A stretch of 43,075 nucleotides of DNA from Cytobacillus firmus. GTDB lineage: Bacteria; Bacillota; Bacilli; Bacillales; Cytobacillaceae. The stretch covers positions 1-43,075 of the forward strand of contig NZ_JAMBOJ010000041.1 in the NCBI RefSeq assembly GCF_023715565.1. The letters run 5' to 3'. The notes under the pieces are model-generated. The model did no database searches, was not told the DNA's origin, and saw nothing but the letters and a program-made list of their open reading frames with translations. The first letter of the stretch is position 1. Each line of letters starts with the position of its first letter. This document shows positions 1 to 9,477 of the stretch, one piece after another. The translations under genes and the position numbers were made by a program.

Positions 1-48
1 GTAACTTAATTGTATCAGAAGTGGTCCTTATTTTTCTCAAAAACAATC

Positions 49-93
49 AAAGCCGGTGACATTTTACTCGTCGTAAAATGTCACCGGCTTTTT
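49..93 (+). terminator. Rho-independent terminator
   Basis: A perfect 19-bp stem (49-67 with 73-91) closes a TCGTC loop and is followed by a short T run. It would end a transcript entering from the left edge. The A-rich left flank gives a weaker T run on the other strand, so it may also serve the minus-strand gene ending at 130. Confidence 0.85.
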
Positions 94-129
94 CATTTCA
101 GAGGTGGGTTTTGTCCCAGCCTCTTTCCA

Positions 130-339
130 TTAGGATAAACTTTGCCATTCTGAATACAGTCCGGTTCCATTGCAGCCCTGGCAGTCAAATTGATTAGCGT
201 GATAAGCGAATTCATTCCCCGGATAGAGTGAAAAACCTCTGCCGTAACAGTCTGGACACTTATTTTCTTCCTTCATGCGATTAACATGGTTTTGATATTT
301 CATTTCACGCCATTCATTAAAGGCATTCAATAATCCCAT
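130..339 (-). CDS. Small protein with two CxxCxGxG zinc-knuckle motifs
   Basis: A 69-residue protein starting MGLLNAFNEW. It carries two DnaJ-type motifs, CPDCYGRGF and CQGCNGTGL, separated by about 20 residues, which is what a single zinc-binding hairpin of the DnaJ cysteine-rich type needs. The start at 339 is chosen because GAGGTG lies 6 nt upstream; an in-frame ATG six codons earlier has no ribosome binding site. There is no J domain, so it is not DnaJ itself. It stands alone, facing away from the LysR gene. Small proteins of this kind occur in Bacillus, sometimes mislabelled as aminopeptidases. The function is unknown; metal binding is inferred from the cysteines. Confidence 0.75.
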   Translation of the reverse strand: MGLLNAFNEWREMKYQNHVNRMKEENKCPDCYGRGFSLYPGNEFAYHANQFDCQGCNGTGLYSEWQSLS

Positions 340-609
340 CGTTTTCACCTCAGCCAATTTTTCCTTATTTTGAATAAATTGGACAGATTTTATACACCTC
401 TACACAATAATATATGCATAAAATAGGACTAGTGTGAAAAAAGCTTGTCTTATTATTAGGTTTTTTTCAAGGATTTTTGTCTTTTGTTTATGAATTCAAC
501 CCGTTTCAGGCTCCCGGCGCACGGGCTGGAATCGAAGAAAATGTTTCAGCATTTTCAAGGATGGAGTGCCCACACAGAGGATCAGCTCAGCAAATAAACC
601 AAGTTACTG

Positions 610-1509
610 TTATTTATATTTCCATTTTTCGCTGAGAGCTTCGATAAAAATGCTGACATTCCTTTTCTCCTGCATAATGGGGGAAAGCACATAGGAAAGA
701 GTGCGTTTGAATTCGTGATTTTTCACCTTGATAATCGACAGGTTATTTTGTTTTACGTCCCTTGCCACTACGCTTCCGGAAAGAATGCTCATTCCAAGCC
801 CGTTAATGAGTGTTTCTTTTATCCCCTGATTACTGCTGATCGTCAGGAGAGATTTCACCTTAAGACCATTTGACCTGACGACATGGTTAAAATACTCTCT
901 GGTTCCTGACCCGTTTTCCCTCATGATCCAGGCCTGATCCTGCAGGTCAGCAATGGTTGCTTCTTCTTTTTGTGCCAATGGATGCTGGTTGGAGATCACA
1001 ATAAATAATTCATCCTCTAAAAAGGGAGTCACGATAAGCTCTTTTTCATTTGTCTGGCCCTCAATTAAGCCGATATCGACATGATGGGAGCGTGTGGATT
1101 GGACTACTTCCTCTGTGTTGGCAATCGTAACATGAAGATTCAGTTCGGGATATTCATTCTGCAGGTCAAGCAGAAGGGACGGAAGGACATATTCCCCTAT
1201 AGTGAAGCTGGCTGCAATTTTCAAATCCCCTTTTATGGAGTGCTGCTGATCTAAAATTTCCTGCCGGGTTTGCTCATAGATGGTAATCATCTGCTTGGCC
1301 CGATCATATAATATTTCACCGCTGGGCGTAATCTTCAAGTATTTTGGAGAACGTTGAAACAGTTTAGTCTGAAATTCCTTTTCAAGATTTTTGATATGGA
1401 GGCTGACACTGGGCTGAGACATGAGCAGAAGCTCTGCCGTTTTTGTAAAATTTTTCACTTCAGCCAAGGTGACGAATGTTTTTAACGCATCATAATGCAG
1501 AAAAACCAT
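610..1509 (-). CDS. cysL: LysR-type regulator of sulfite reductase, CysL-like
   Basis: The 299-residue protein has an N-terminal winged HTH (about residues 5-64, including MSQPSVSLHIKNLEKE) and a periplasmic-binding-like effector domain (about 90-290), the standard LysR layout and length. It is divergent from cysJI across 184 nt, which is where CysL (YwfK) activates cysJI in B. subtilis. That context, more than any unique residue, supports the name. The spacer is very AT-rich with several TTAAT/ATTAA inverted elements suited to a LysR operator (inference). The ATG at 1509 follows AAAGG with almost no spacing; a CTG four codons in (before HYDALKTF) would be better placed, so the start is uncertain by a few residues. 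Confidence 0.85.
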   Translation of the reverse strand: MVFLHYDALKTFVTLAEVKNFTKTAELLLMSQPSVSLHIKNLEKEFQTKLFQRSPKYLKITPSGEILYDRAKQMITIYEQTRQEILDQQHSIKGDLKIAASFTIGEYVLPSLLLDLQNEYPELNLHVTIANTEEVVQSTRSHHVDIGLIEGQTNEKELIVTPFLEDELFIVISNQHPLAQKEEATIADLQDQAWIMRENGSGTREYFNHVVRSNGLKVKSLLTISSNQGIKETLINGLGMSILSGSVVARDVKQNNLSIIKVKNHEFKRTLSYVLSPIMQEKRNVSIFIEALSEKWKYK

Positions 1510-1658
1510 CCTTTCTATAATTAATAATATTAATAGTTATGATAATTAATATTTATTTTACTAATGCTAATTCATTCGGTAAAGTATTAGATATATATTT
1601 TTTAATTATAAACCCGACTTTTTTTATAGGAAAAGAAGAATTTTGAAAAAATAAGAAT

Positions 1659-1681
1659 AAACCAGCCCATTCTGCTGGTTT
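1659..1681 (+). promoter_or_regulatory. Hairpin in the cysJ leader
   Basis: An 8-bp perfect stem (AAACCAGC with GCTGGTTT, 7-nt loop) ends 3 nt before the GAGGTGG ribosome binding site of cysJ at 1684-1690. It lacks a long T run, so it is a weak terminator or an RNA-stability or translational element. Function not known. Confidence 0.5.
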
Positions 1682-1693
1682 GCGAGGTGGATC

Positions 1694-3505
1694 ATGTTGC
1701 AACTTCAGGTAATGAACAGTCCGTTTAACGAGGAGCAGACAGAGCTCCTTAATCGTCTACTCCCAACTCTGACAGAGACTCAATCCCTCTGGCTGAGCGG
1801 GTATCTTGCCGCTGTACAATCCTCAACACTGCAGGCTGCACCTGCAGTAGAGGAACGTCCAGCACCGGCATCGGTGCCTTCAATTCCGAAAGAAGTGACC
1901 ATTTTATTTGGTTCACAGACCGGGAATGCGCAAAATCTGGCAAAAAAAGCCGGGAAATCGCTTGAGGAAAAAGGTTTTCAAGTAATCGTCTCAAGTATGA
2001 GCGACTTTAAGCCTAATAATCTGAAAAAAGTTAAAAACCTGTTAATTGTGGTAAGTACGCATGGCGAGGGTGATCCTCCTGATAACGCGCTGACATTCCA
2101 TGAGTTCGTTCATGGAAAAAGAGCGCCGAAACTGGAAGACTTCAGGTTCTCCGTTCTGGCACTTGGCGACAGTTCGTATGAATTCTTCTGTCAGACCGGG
2201 AAGGATTTTGATAAGCGATTGGAAGAGCTTGGCGGTACTAGAATTACGCCAAGGGTAGACTGCGACCTTGATTTCGACGAACCTGCTGCCCAATGGGTGG
2301 AAGCTGTATTATCCGGTTTGAGTGAAGGGGCTAGCAGCAGTCAGTCTCCTTCAACAGCGTCAGTATCAGCGGCAGCACCAGCCGAATCTGTTTATTCCCG
2401 CTCCAACCCATTCAGGGCAGAAATACTTGAGAATATTAATCTCAATGGCCGTGGTTCCAATAAAGAAACACGCCATCTTGAGATTTCGTTAGAGGGTTCA
2501 GGTCTGACGTATCAGCCTGGTGACAGCCTTGGGGTATATCCGGAAAATGATCCTGAATTGGTTGATCTGCTCTTAGCTGAGATGAACTGGGATCCTGAGG
2601 AAGCAGTCAGAGTGAAGGAGGAAACAGTAACACTAAAAGAAGCACTAACGTCTCACTTTGAGATTACTGTCCTGACCAAACCGCTTGTAGAAAAGGCTGC
2701 AAAGCTCTCCGGTAATGAAGAGCTGCACCAGCTTGCCTCAGACAGCGCTCAGATGAAATCCTATATTGATGGGCGCGATTTAATTGATTTAGTGCGTGAT
2801 TTTAAGCCATGGAACAGCACGGCACAGGAGTTTATCGCTATACTGCGCAAGATGCCTGCGCGTCTATATTCTATTTCCAGCAGCTTTGAGGCTAATCCTG
2901 ATGAAGTGCATTTAACTATCGGTGCAGTCCGCTATGACGCCCATGGTCGTGAACGCAAAGGGGTCTGCTCGATTCTTTGTGCAGAACGCCTCCAGCCGGG
3001 TGATACACTTCCAGTGTTTATTCAGCATAATGAAAACTTCAAACCGCCTGAAAATCCGGACACACCTATCATCATGGTCGGTCCGGGAACCGGAATTGCA
3101 CCGTTCCGATCCTTTATGCAGGAGCGTGAAGAAAGCGGGGCGGAAGGAAAGTCCTGGCTATTCTTCGGCGACCAGCATTTCGTGACAGATTTCCTTTATC
3201 AGACGGAATGGCAGAGGTGGCTCAAGGATGGAGTGTTATCGAAGATGGATGTTGCTTTTTCCCGTGACGGTGATGAGAAGGTATATGTTCAGCATAGAAT
3301 GCAGGAAAACAGCAGAGAGGTATTCGAATGGCTTGAGCAAGGTGCGGCCGTCTACATCTGCGGCGATGAGAAACATATGGCGCATGATGTCCATAACACA
3401 CTTATAGATATTATTGAAAAAGAGGGCGGAATGAGCCGTGAACAGGCTGGGGAATATCTGGCTGATATGCAGAAAAATAAACGCTACCAGCGCGACGTAT
3501 ATTGA
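1694..3505 (+). CDS. cysJ: Assimilatory sulfite reductase (NADPH) flavoprotein, CysJ
   Basis: Carries electrons from NADPH through FAD and FMN to the CysI hemoprotein, which reduces sulfite to sulfide. The 603-residue protein has an N-terminal flavodoxin domain (about 67-205; FMN loop [12 protein letters not shown]), a linker rich in S and A, an FAD-binding ferredoxin-reductase domain (RLYSISSS near residue 395) and an NADP-binding C-terminus ([12 protein letters not shown], ending RYQRDVY, the usual CysJ tail). The length is normal. It starts at ATG 1694 after GAGGTGG and is followed 26 nt later by cysI, so the two form one operon. It is probably activated by the divergent CysL. Confidence 0.96.
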   Translation: MLQLQVMNSPFNEEQTELLNRLLPTLTETQSLWLSGYLAAVQSSTLQAAPAVEERPAPASVPSIPKEVTILFGSQTGNAQNLAKKAGKSLEEKGFQVIVSSMSDFKPNNLKKVKNLLIVVSTHGEGDPPDNALTFHEFVHGKRAPKLEDFRFSVLALGDSSYEFFCQTGKDFDKRLEELGGTRITPRVDCDLDFDEPAAQWVEAVLSGLSEGASSSQSPSTASVSAAAPAESVYSRSNPFRAEILENINLNGRGSNKETRHLEISLEGSGLTYQPGDSLGVYPENDPELVDLLLAEMNWDPEEAVRVKEETVTLKEALTSHFEITVLTKPLVEKAAKLSGNEELHQLASDSAQMKSYIDGRDLIDLVRDFKPWNSTAQEFIAILRKMPARLYSISSSFEANPDEVHLTIGAVRYDAHGRERKGVCSILCAERLQPGDTLPVFIQHNENFKPPENPDTPIIMVGPGTGIAPFRSFMQEREESGAEGKSWLFFGDQHFVTDFLYQTEWQRWLKDGVLSKMDVAFSRDGDEKVYVQHRMQENSREVFEWLEQGAAVYICGDEKHMAHDVHNTLIDIIEKEGGMSREQAGEYLADMQKNKRYQRDVY

Positions 3506-3531
3506 TTTGGAAGGAAAGGAGTTTTTTCAGC

Positions 3532-5253
3532 ATGGTAAATCCAAAATTAAAAGCACCGGACGGCCCTCCAAGTGATGTTGAGGGAATTAAGGATCGAAGC
3601 AACTTTTTGCGCGGAACGCTGGCGGAAGTTATGGAGGACAGGATCAGCGCAGGTATTCCCGAAGATGATAATAGATTAATGAAGCACCATGGGAGCTATC
3701 TGCAGGATGACAGGGATCTGCGGAATGAACGCCAGAAACAAAAGCTTGAGCCGGCTTATCAGTTTATGCTCCGTCTTAGGCTTCCCGGCGGGGTCGCAAC
3801 CCCTGAGCAATGGCTGGTCGTGGATGACCTGGCTGAGAAGTATGGCAACGGCACACTGAAATTAACTACACGCCAGACATTTCAGATGCATGGAATCCTG
3901 AAATGGAATATGAAAAAGACCATTCAAGCTATCCATTCGACTATGCTTGATACTATCGCGGCATGCGGAGATGTGAACCGGAATGTCATGTGCATCTCCA
4001 ACCCTGATCAATCTGAAATTCATGAGGAAGTGTATGAGCTGGCGAAGATGCTAAGTGACGATCTTCTGCCCCGCACACGTGCCTACCATGAAATTTGGCT
4101 GGATGAAGAAAAGGTAGCCGGCTCTCCAGAGGTGGATGAAGAGACTGAGCCGATGTATGGCCCGCTGTATTTGCCGCGGAAATTTAAGATTGGGATCGCT
4201 GTGCCGCCTTCCAATGATATTGATATCTTTTCACAGGATCTCGGCTTTATTGCGATAGTCGAGGATGGCAAACTGATTGGCTTTAACGTGGCAATTGGCG
4301 GGGGAATGGGATTCTCACATGGAGATAAAGCCACATACCCGCAGCTTTCGAAGGTCATCGGCTTTGTGACGCCAGATAAAATTTATGAAGTGGCTGAAAA
4401 GACCATTACGATTCAGCGCGATTATGGAAATCGCTCAGTCCGGAAAAATGCCCGTTTTAAATATACGGTTGACCGCCTCGGGCTAGAGACTGTTATTGAA
4501 GAGCTCGAAAACCGCTTAGGCTGGAAGCTGGAGGAAGCTCGCGGATTCAAGTTTGATTCCAACGGTGACCGCTATGGATGGGTAAAGGGTATCCGCGGAA
4601 AATGGCATTTTACGATGTTCATAGAAGGAGGCCGTGTGGCTGACTTCGACGGGTATAATTTGAAAACTGCATTGCGGGAGATTGCCAGGGTTCATAAAGG
4701 CGATTTCAGGCTGACGGCCAATCAGAATCTGATTATCGGCAATGTGGCTGACGAAGATAAAGCTGCGATTGAATCATTGATTGAAAAATATGGCTTAACA
4801 GACGGAAGCCGCTACAGTGCGCTGCGCCGCGGTTCCATGGCATGTGTCGCTCTGCCGACTTGCGGATTGGCAATGGCTGAGGCTGAACGCTATCTGCCTG
4901 GATTGATTGATAAAATTGATGAAATCGCCGATGAGGCAGGATTGCGGAATGAGGAAATTACTATTCGCATGACCGGCTGCCCGAACGGCTGCGCGCGTCA
5001 CGCACTCGGCGAAATCGGCTTTATCGGCAAGGCGGTCGGAAAGTACAATATGTATCTCGGGGCAGCCTTTGACGGAAGCCGCCTCAGCAAAATGTACCGC
5101 GAAAACATCGGAGAAGAAGAAATCCTGAACGAGCTGCGTGTCATCCTGCCGCGCTACGCCCGGGAACGTCTGGACGGCGAGCATTTTGGCGACTTCGTGA
5201 TCCGTGCTGGGATAATTGAAGCTACTACGGATGGGACTAATTTTCATGATTGA
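3532..5253 (+). CDS. cysI: Assimilatory sulfite reductase hemoprotein, CysI
   Basis: The beta subunit of NADPH-sulfite reductase carries siroheme and a 4Fe-4S cluster and makes sulfide for cysteine synthesis. The 573-residue protein has the two nitrite/sulfite reductase ferredoxin-like domains. The cluster ligands are visible as a CX5C pair (C438, C444) and a CX3C pair (C483, C487, in [10 protein letters not shown]). The start [13 protein letters not shown] at 3532 is preceded by AAAGGAG. It lies directly after cysJ and is closed by a terminator 15 nt downstream. No defect is seen. Confidence 0.97.
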   Translation: MVNPKLKAPDGPPSDVEGIKDRSNFLRGTLAEVMEDRISAGIPEDDNRLMKHHGSYLQDDRDLRNERQKQKLEPAYQFMLRLRLPGGVATPEQWLVVDDLAEKYGNGTLKLTTRQTFQMHGILKWNMKKTIQAIHSTMLDTIAACGDVNRNVMCISNPDQSEIHEEVYELAKMLSDDLLPRTRAYHEIWLDEEKVAGSPEVDEETEPMYGPLYLPRKFKIGIAVPPSNDIDIFSQDLGFIAIVEDGKLIGFNVAIGGGMGFSHGDKATYPQLSKVIGFVTPDKIYEVAEKTITIQRDYGNRSVRKNARFKYTVDRLGLETVIEELENRLGWKLEEARGFKFDSNGDRYGWVKGIRGKWHFTMFIEGGRVADFDGYNLKTALREIARVHKGDFRLTANQNLIIGNVADEDKAAIESLIEKYGLTDGSRYSALRRGSMACVALPTCGLAMAEAERYLPGLIDKIDEIADEAGLRNEEITIRMTGCPNGCARHALGEIGFIGKAVGKYNMYLGAAFDGSRLSKMYRENIGEEEILNELRVILPRYARERLDGEHFGDFVIRAGIIEATTDGTNFHD

Positions 5254-5267
5254 TTGGGTATGAGGAA

Positions 5268-5295
5268 AGATGGGGCTGGTGCCCTGTCTTTTTTT
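5268..5295 (+). terminator. cysJI terminator
   Basis: A 9-bp stem (5268-5276 with 5281-5289, two G-U pairs, TGGT loop) is followed by seven T. The 3' half plus T run (CCCTGTCTTTT) recurs inside the downstream repeat units near 5729 and 6200, which marks the left boundary of the duplicated DNA. Confidence 0.85.
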
Positions 5296-5470
5296 GTGTG
5301 CTGGTGAACGCACAGAAATTTGGTTGTCCGCACATATTTTGGGGTTATGCGCACACAAATTTGGTTATCCGCACACAAATGTCGTCTATCCGCACAGAAG
5401 CTCCCTTTTGGTACTTTTTTTAAAGAGATATGTAATAGATTTCTAGTATCAATCAAGATTGGTGCGGAAA

Positions 5471-5542
5471 ATGATCCTTAAAGAGCGGAAAACCCCCTTA
5501 ATTAAGCTAGAATTCTATCTTTTTTGCATAGTGCTGGATTGA
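5471..5542 (+). pseudogene. Truncated NERD 5' copy in unit 1
   Basis: A 23-codon reading frame starts MILKERKTPLIKLE, matching the NERD start MILKERKIPLLIRKTE, then runs into unrelated sequence and a stop. The same upstream context as the full gene is kept. It may be a relic or a leader peptide; nothing here proves translation. Confidence 0.7.
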
Positions 5543-5919
5543 ACGCACAGAAATAGTTTTATCCGCACATAATTTGGACTTATGCGCACACAAATTTGGT
5601 TATCTGCACACAAATGTGGTCTATCCGCACATAAACTCGCTTTTGGTACTTTTTCAAAAATACTATTCAGGCTTGGCGCGGAAAAAAGATACTTAAAGAA
5701 CGAAAAACCCCCTTAATTAAGCTAGAACCCTGTCTTTTGAATAGTGCGGGGAGTGAACGCACAGAAATAGTTTTATCCGCACATAATTTGGACTTATGCG
5801 CACACAAATTTGGTTATCCGCACACAAATGTCGTCTATCCGCACATAAACTCGCTTTTGGAACATTTTTTAAAGAGATATGTAATAGGTTTCTAGTATCA
5901 ATCAAGATTGGTGCGGAAA

Positions 5920-5991
5920 ATGATCCTTAAAGAGCGAAAAACCCCCTTAATTAAGCTAGAATTCTATCTTTTTTGCATAGTGCGGGAGTGA
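5920..5991 (+). pseudogene. Truncated NERD 5' copy in unit 3
   Basis: A second 23-codon frame, almost identical to the unit 1 copy (MILKERKTPLIKLE, ending IVRE). The unit 4 copy at 6157 stops after five codons and the unit 2 copy near 5687 lacks the ATG, so only units 1 and 3 keep an open short frame. Confidence 0.7.
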
Positions 5992-6400
5992 ACGCACAGA
6001 AATAATGTTATCCGCACATATTTTTAGGCTTGTGTGCACACAAATTTGGTTATCCGCACACAAATATCGTCTATCCGCACATAAACTCCCTTTTGGTCAT
6101 TTTTTCAAAGAGATATGTAATTGAATTTCTAGTATCAATCAGGCTTGTAGCAGAAAATGATCCTCAAAGACTGAAAACTCCCCTTAATTAAGCTAAAACC
6201 CTGTCTTTTTGTATAGTGTGCAAATGAACGCACAGAAATAGTTTTATCCGCACATATTTTTCGCTATGTGCACACAAAAACGCCTATGTGCACACAAATT
6301 CCATCTATCCACACATAAATCATCTTTTTGTAGTTTTCCAAAGAGGATTTCTAATAATCTTGAAGAATTCTCTAGTATAAAACAAGAATGGAGTGAAAAA

Positions 6401-7408
6401 ATGATCCTCAAAGAACGAAAAATCCCTCTATTAATCCGTAAAACAGAAGCTCTCCTCCGCAGGCTGCCGTCAAACCACCCCAAAATCCCATTCATTAATG
6501 AAGAGCTGAATAAAAGACTTGCAGGTTATAAAGGAGAAGCTTCATTGGATTTTCCTCTTGATTTTCTAGATAGCAAGGAATATTTTATTCTTCATGATCT
6601 TCGCTTGCCGGATTATGATCGCTTTTTCCAAATTGATACTCTCATCCTTACGAAGAAATTTGCGCTAGTACTGGAAGTGAAAAATATTACAGGAATTCTG
6701 CATTTTGATACAGTTTATAATCAATTAATTCGCATTAAGAATGGAAAAGAGCAGGTTTTTCCTTGTCCTTTACTTCAGGTGAATCGCCAAGCGTCACAAC
6801 TTAGAAGGTGGCTAAAAGTCAGTGGCACTATGGAAGATTTACCGGTTTATTCTTTTGTAGTTATCAGTAATCCGCATACGGGAATTAAAGTTATCCCTCC
6901 ACATATTGACCTCAGCCGTAAAGTTGTCCACCGAAATACTCTTCCTTTAAAGATTGAGCAAATAGAAAATTCCATTAAGAAAGAAATCAGTGAAAAAACA
7001 CTTAAAAAGATCATTCGTTTATTAAAGAAGCAGAGCACAGAGCAGGAAAGTTCTATTCTATCAAGATACCAGCTCCATCATTCTGAAATCCTTACGGGTG
7101 TATTCTGCCCTGCCTGCGGCTTTTTGCCTCTACAAAGAGTAAGCCGCACATGGTGCTGTCCCAAATGCAATCTGAAAAATAAAGATGCACATGTGAAAGC
7201 ATTACACGACTATAGCCTTCTGCTGGGTAATGCCATCACAAACAAGGTACTCAGAAATTTTCTTCATATCCCGTCTGCCTATACCGCAACCCGGCTCCTC
7301 CAATCCCTTAATCTTCCGCAAACCGGTGCTCAGAAAAATAGAACATATACACTCATATTCTCCGAAGAATCAACAAAGCAAAAAGGAATTAAAAGAGGTA
7401 TTCAATAG
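6401..7408 (+). CDS. NERD-domain (nuclease-related) protein with C-terminal zinc ribbon
   Basis: The 335-residue protein has a NERD domain (about residues 45-165: HDLRLPDYDRFFQIDTLIL, then LVLEVKNITG), with the D and ExK residues expected of the restriction-endonuclease-like fold. A zinc ribbon follows near residue 230 (CPAC, then CCPKC about 18 residues later), a likely nucleic-acid-binding element. The start at 6401 is preferred because GGAGTG lies just upstream and the repeat units copy exactly this start; an in-frame ATG at 6266 would read through the box array. No signal peptide or membrane segment. NERD proteins are inferred nucleases of unknown role. It stands alone, before the aminotransferase gene. 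Confidence 0.85.
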   Translation: MILKERKIPLLIRKTEALLRRLPSNHPKIPFINEELNKRLAGYKGEASLDFPLDFLDSKEYFILHDLRLPDYDRFFQIDTLILTKKFALVLEVKNITGILHFDTVYNQLIRIKNGKEQVFPCPLLQVNRQASQLRRWLKVSGTMEDLPVYSFVVISNPHTGIKVIPPHIDLSRKVVHRNTLPLKIEQIENSIKKEISEKTLKKIIRLLKKQSTEQESSILSRYQLHHSEILTGVFCPACGFLPLQRVSRTWCCPKCNLKNKDAHVKALHDYSLLLGNAITNKVLRNFLHIPSAYTATRLLQSLNLPQTGAQKNRTYTLIFSEESTKQKGIKRGIQ

Positions 7409-7459
7409 TTAATGTCGAAACATTTAGATATCTGCACAACTGCTAAAGGAGGATTTTCC

Positions 7460-8620
7460 ATGCCAAACGAGGAAATGCTTTTAATTCCAGGGCCTACGCC
7501 TGTAGTGGATTCTATTTATGAAGCGATGTCAATGGAGACTAGGGGGCATACCGATCCAAGGTTTGCTGCCATTTATAAGAGTGCGATTGAGAAAACGCGT
7601 GAGATGCTGAAGACAGATGGAGAGGTGTTCGTGATCTCCGGCTCCGGTACGATTGCGATGGAAATGGCTCTGGTGAACACGGTAGCAGCAGGGGAACGGC
7701 TATTGATTATAAGCCAGGGCTTTTTCGGTGATCGTTTCCTGCAATTAGCCAAGGCGTTCGGAATTCAGGCAGATATTATACAGTCCGAATGGGGGAAGCA
7801 GGTCGACCCCGCCGCTGTCGAGGAAAAACTTGCATCTCATTCCTATAAAGCGGTGACCATAACCCATGCTGATACATCAACCGGTGTTGCAGCAGATCTG
7901 GATACGCTGGTGCCTATCATTAAGAAGCACGGGGCACTTGTCATTCTGGATGGAGTTTGTGCTACGGCTGCGATGGAAGAGGATATGAGCAAGTCATATG
8001 GCGAAGGGAAAATTGATGTTGTTTTAACAGGCTCTCAGAAGGCGATCGGGGTGCCGCCGGGACTCGCTGTTGTAGCATTCAATGAGACAGCACTGGCTGC
8101 ACGAGAACAAATCGAACGGGTACCTGCTTATTATTGTGATATCTATAATTGGATTCCCATTATGAATGATCCGCAAAAATACTTTGCCACCCCGCCCGTG
8201 AATTTGATATATGCCTATGATGAGGGAATGAGCCTGGTATTAGCGGAGGGAATGGAACATCGCTTCAAGCGTCATGAAGCGTACGGCAAAGCAGTCCGTG
8301 CGGCACTTGTTGAATATGGAATGAAAGCAATAGCTGATGAAAATGCCGCTGCCGCAACTCTCAGCTGTATTCTTTACCCTGAGGGAATTGATGATGCTAG
8401 ATTCCGTGCATCACTTGCGAAAAAAGGGGTCATTGTTGCCGGAGCATTAGCCCATCTTGCGGGGAAAGCATTCCGAATTGGCCATATGGGGAATACCACG
8501 GAAGAGATGCTGGAAAAAGCCATTGTGCTGATCGGAGAAACAATGAATGAATTGGGATTTGAGGCAGATATCCAAAAAGCGGTTGGCAGATTTAAAGAGC
8601 TTTCTATGCCAGTTGCTTAA
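7460..8620 (+). CDS. PLP-dependent aminotransferase, alanine-glyoxylate/PucG-like
   Basis: A 386-residue class V aminotransferase of the serine-pyruvate / alanine-glyoxylate group. The N-terminal LIPGPTPV, the SGSGTIAMEMAL phosphate-binding region, the LVILDGVCA strand and the PLP lysine (K194 in LTGSQKAIGVPPG) are all visible. The start MPNEEMLLIPGP at 7460 follows AAAGGAGG by 7 nt. PucG (ureidoglycine-glyoxylate aminotransferase) is the best-known relative in Bacillus, but no purine-degradation genes lie nearby, so the substrate is left open. A single gene with its own terminator at 8647. Confidence 0.88.
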   Translation: MPNEEMLLIPGPTPVVDSIYEAMSMETRGHTDPRFAAIYKSAIEKTREMLKTDGEVFVISGSGTIAMEMALVNTVAAGERLLIISQGFFGDRFLQLAKAFGIQADIIQSEWGKQVDPAAVEEKLASHSYKAVTITHADTSTGVAADLDTLVPIIKKHGALVILDGVCATAAMEEDMSKSYGEGKIDVVLTGSQKAIGVPPGLAVVAFNETALAAREQIERVPAYYCDIYNWIPIMNDPQKYFATPPVNLIYAYDEGMSLVLAEGMEHRFKRHEAYGKAVRAALVEYGMKAIADENAAAATLSCILYPEGIDDARFRASLAKKGVIVAGALAHLAGKAFRIGHMGNTTEEMLEKAIVLIGETMNELGFEADIQKAVGRFKELSMPVA

Positions 8621-8646
8621 TAATCATGAATAATAACTCATTATCG

Positions 8647-8670
8647 AGGCTGCCTTCCCGGCAGTCTTTT
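8647..8670 (+). terminator. Aminotransferase gene terminator
   Basis: An 8-bp stem (AGGCTGCC with GGCAGTCT, one G-U pair) with a TTCCC loop and a T run, 26 nt after the stop codon. Confidence 0.85.
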
Positions 8671-8698
8671 CCCTGAAAAAAGAATGGAGAGTTTACAA

Positions 8699-8913
8699 GT
8701 GATAGATTATCGGATTAAACAGGTGATGGGCTATGATGAAAAAATAGGAGTCCTTGTGTCAATGCTAGAACACGCAAGGTCTGTGACATTTAAAGATGTT
8801 GCTGACTTGACACAGAATGAGCTTGATTTTCTCCCGATGAAAACAGTAATTCGATAGGAGCCCTTCTGAAGCATATTGCTTTTATTGAGTATGTTCACGG
8901 TCATAATCGTTAG
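8699..8913 (+). pseudogene. Broken DinB/DUF664 family gene
   Basis: A GTG start after GGAGA opens VIDYRIKQVMGYDEKIGVLV, typical of the N-terminus of small DUF664/DinB four-helix proteins. After about 47 codons (LDFLP) a one-base loss breaks the frame; in the next frame the expected continuation (DENSNSIGALLKHIAFIEYV) appears at once and ends at 8913. The rest of the usual 150-170-residue protein, including later metal-ligand histidines, is absent. A recent remnant, not a functional gene. Confidence 0.75.
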
Positions 8914-9477
8914 TTAACTTTCTTTTCCCGCATGAAGATCGTCTCAACAATTTTAAAAATCCCAATCAGCTCAGCAGATAGATTATTTATTCCCATTTTA
9001 ATTGGCCAGGGTAGGGTCTTGCTTCATCGTTCACTCGAATAATATCATTTGCGATCACTGTTTGCCGTTATCATCATCTTTTCCCTCCTTCCTCTTTCTC
9101 TTGCAGAGATCTATCAAAAAACGCTCGCAAATGGCATTAATGCTGTTTCCTATATTAAAGATGAAAGCCAATGTAAGTTTGTTATGAATGTTGAAATGTG
9201 AGCTGCCATTTGAAAAATTACAGCAATGAAGAAGGGTCTTTTACTATTTGCTTTTATGACAGATATTTATTTGAAGAAGATGCAAGATGCTATCACTGAT
9301 GAACAGCGGTGAACCTGCTAGAGTTAAATTGCTCCCTAACGATAAAGGTCGTCCTGATTGAGAAAGAGATAGATGTGTCAAAAATCAAAAACCACGTTGA
9401 AAATGGAAAGCCGCTTATGTAAGCATCATTATTCAATCTGGTGAGAACAACAGGAAATTGTATTAGGGGCTGAGGCA
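8914..9477 (+). other. Non-coding, probably decayed stretch
   Basis: No reading frame with a ribosome binding site is visible in these 564 nt. Short pieces look formerly coding (near 9105-9200 a plus-strand frame reads EIYQKTLANGINAVSYIKDE), but frames shift and stop repeatedly and no family is recognised. It lies next to the broken DUF664 gene and is likely a gene graveyard. Confidence 0.5.

Larger units (their letters stand above)
5306..6400 (+). repeat. Five-unit tandem array: NERD upstream region plus truncated NERD start
   Basis: Units begin (GAACGCACA) at 5306, 5541, 5755, 5990 and 6226, giving lengths of 235, 214, 235 and 236 bp before the last runs into the gene. Each unit holds five GCACA boxes 20-22 bp apart, then an AT-rich stretch, then a copy of the NERD start. 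That start is intact at 5471, 5920, 6157 and 6401 and has lost its ATG near 5687. Copies 1-4 stop resembling the gene after about 14 codons and pass into the next unit. Units 1 and 3 resemble each other most, and units 2 and 4 share the CCCTGTCTTTT junction, so a two-unit block (449 bp) was probably duplicated. The copied terminator half suggests the duplicated DNA originally ran from the cysI terminator into the NERD gene. Confidence 0.9.

Noticed and set aside
4795..5358. 187-codon minus-strand frame over the end of cysI
   Set aside because: Entirely antisense to a strongly conserved gene, with a tail in the repeat region; no start signal.
5306..6316. CRISPR array
   Set aside because: The short GCACA boxes recur every 20-22 bp inside larger near-identical units; there are no unique spacers of uniform length and no cas genes.
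5244..6400. Minus-strand proteins with repeated CADN/CVRI-type peptides
   Set aside because: They run antisense through the repeat array, lack ribosome binding sites and mirror the GCACA boxes in translation.
6266..6400. Longer NERD protein starting at 6266
   Set aside because: The extra 45 residues translate the box array; the start at 6401 has a ribosome binding site and is the one copied in the repeat units.
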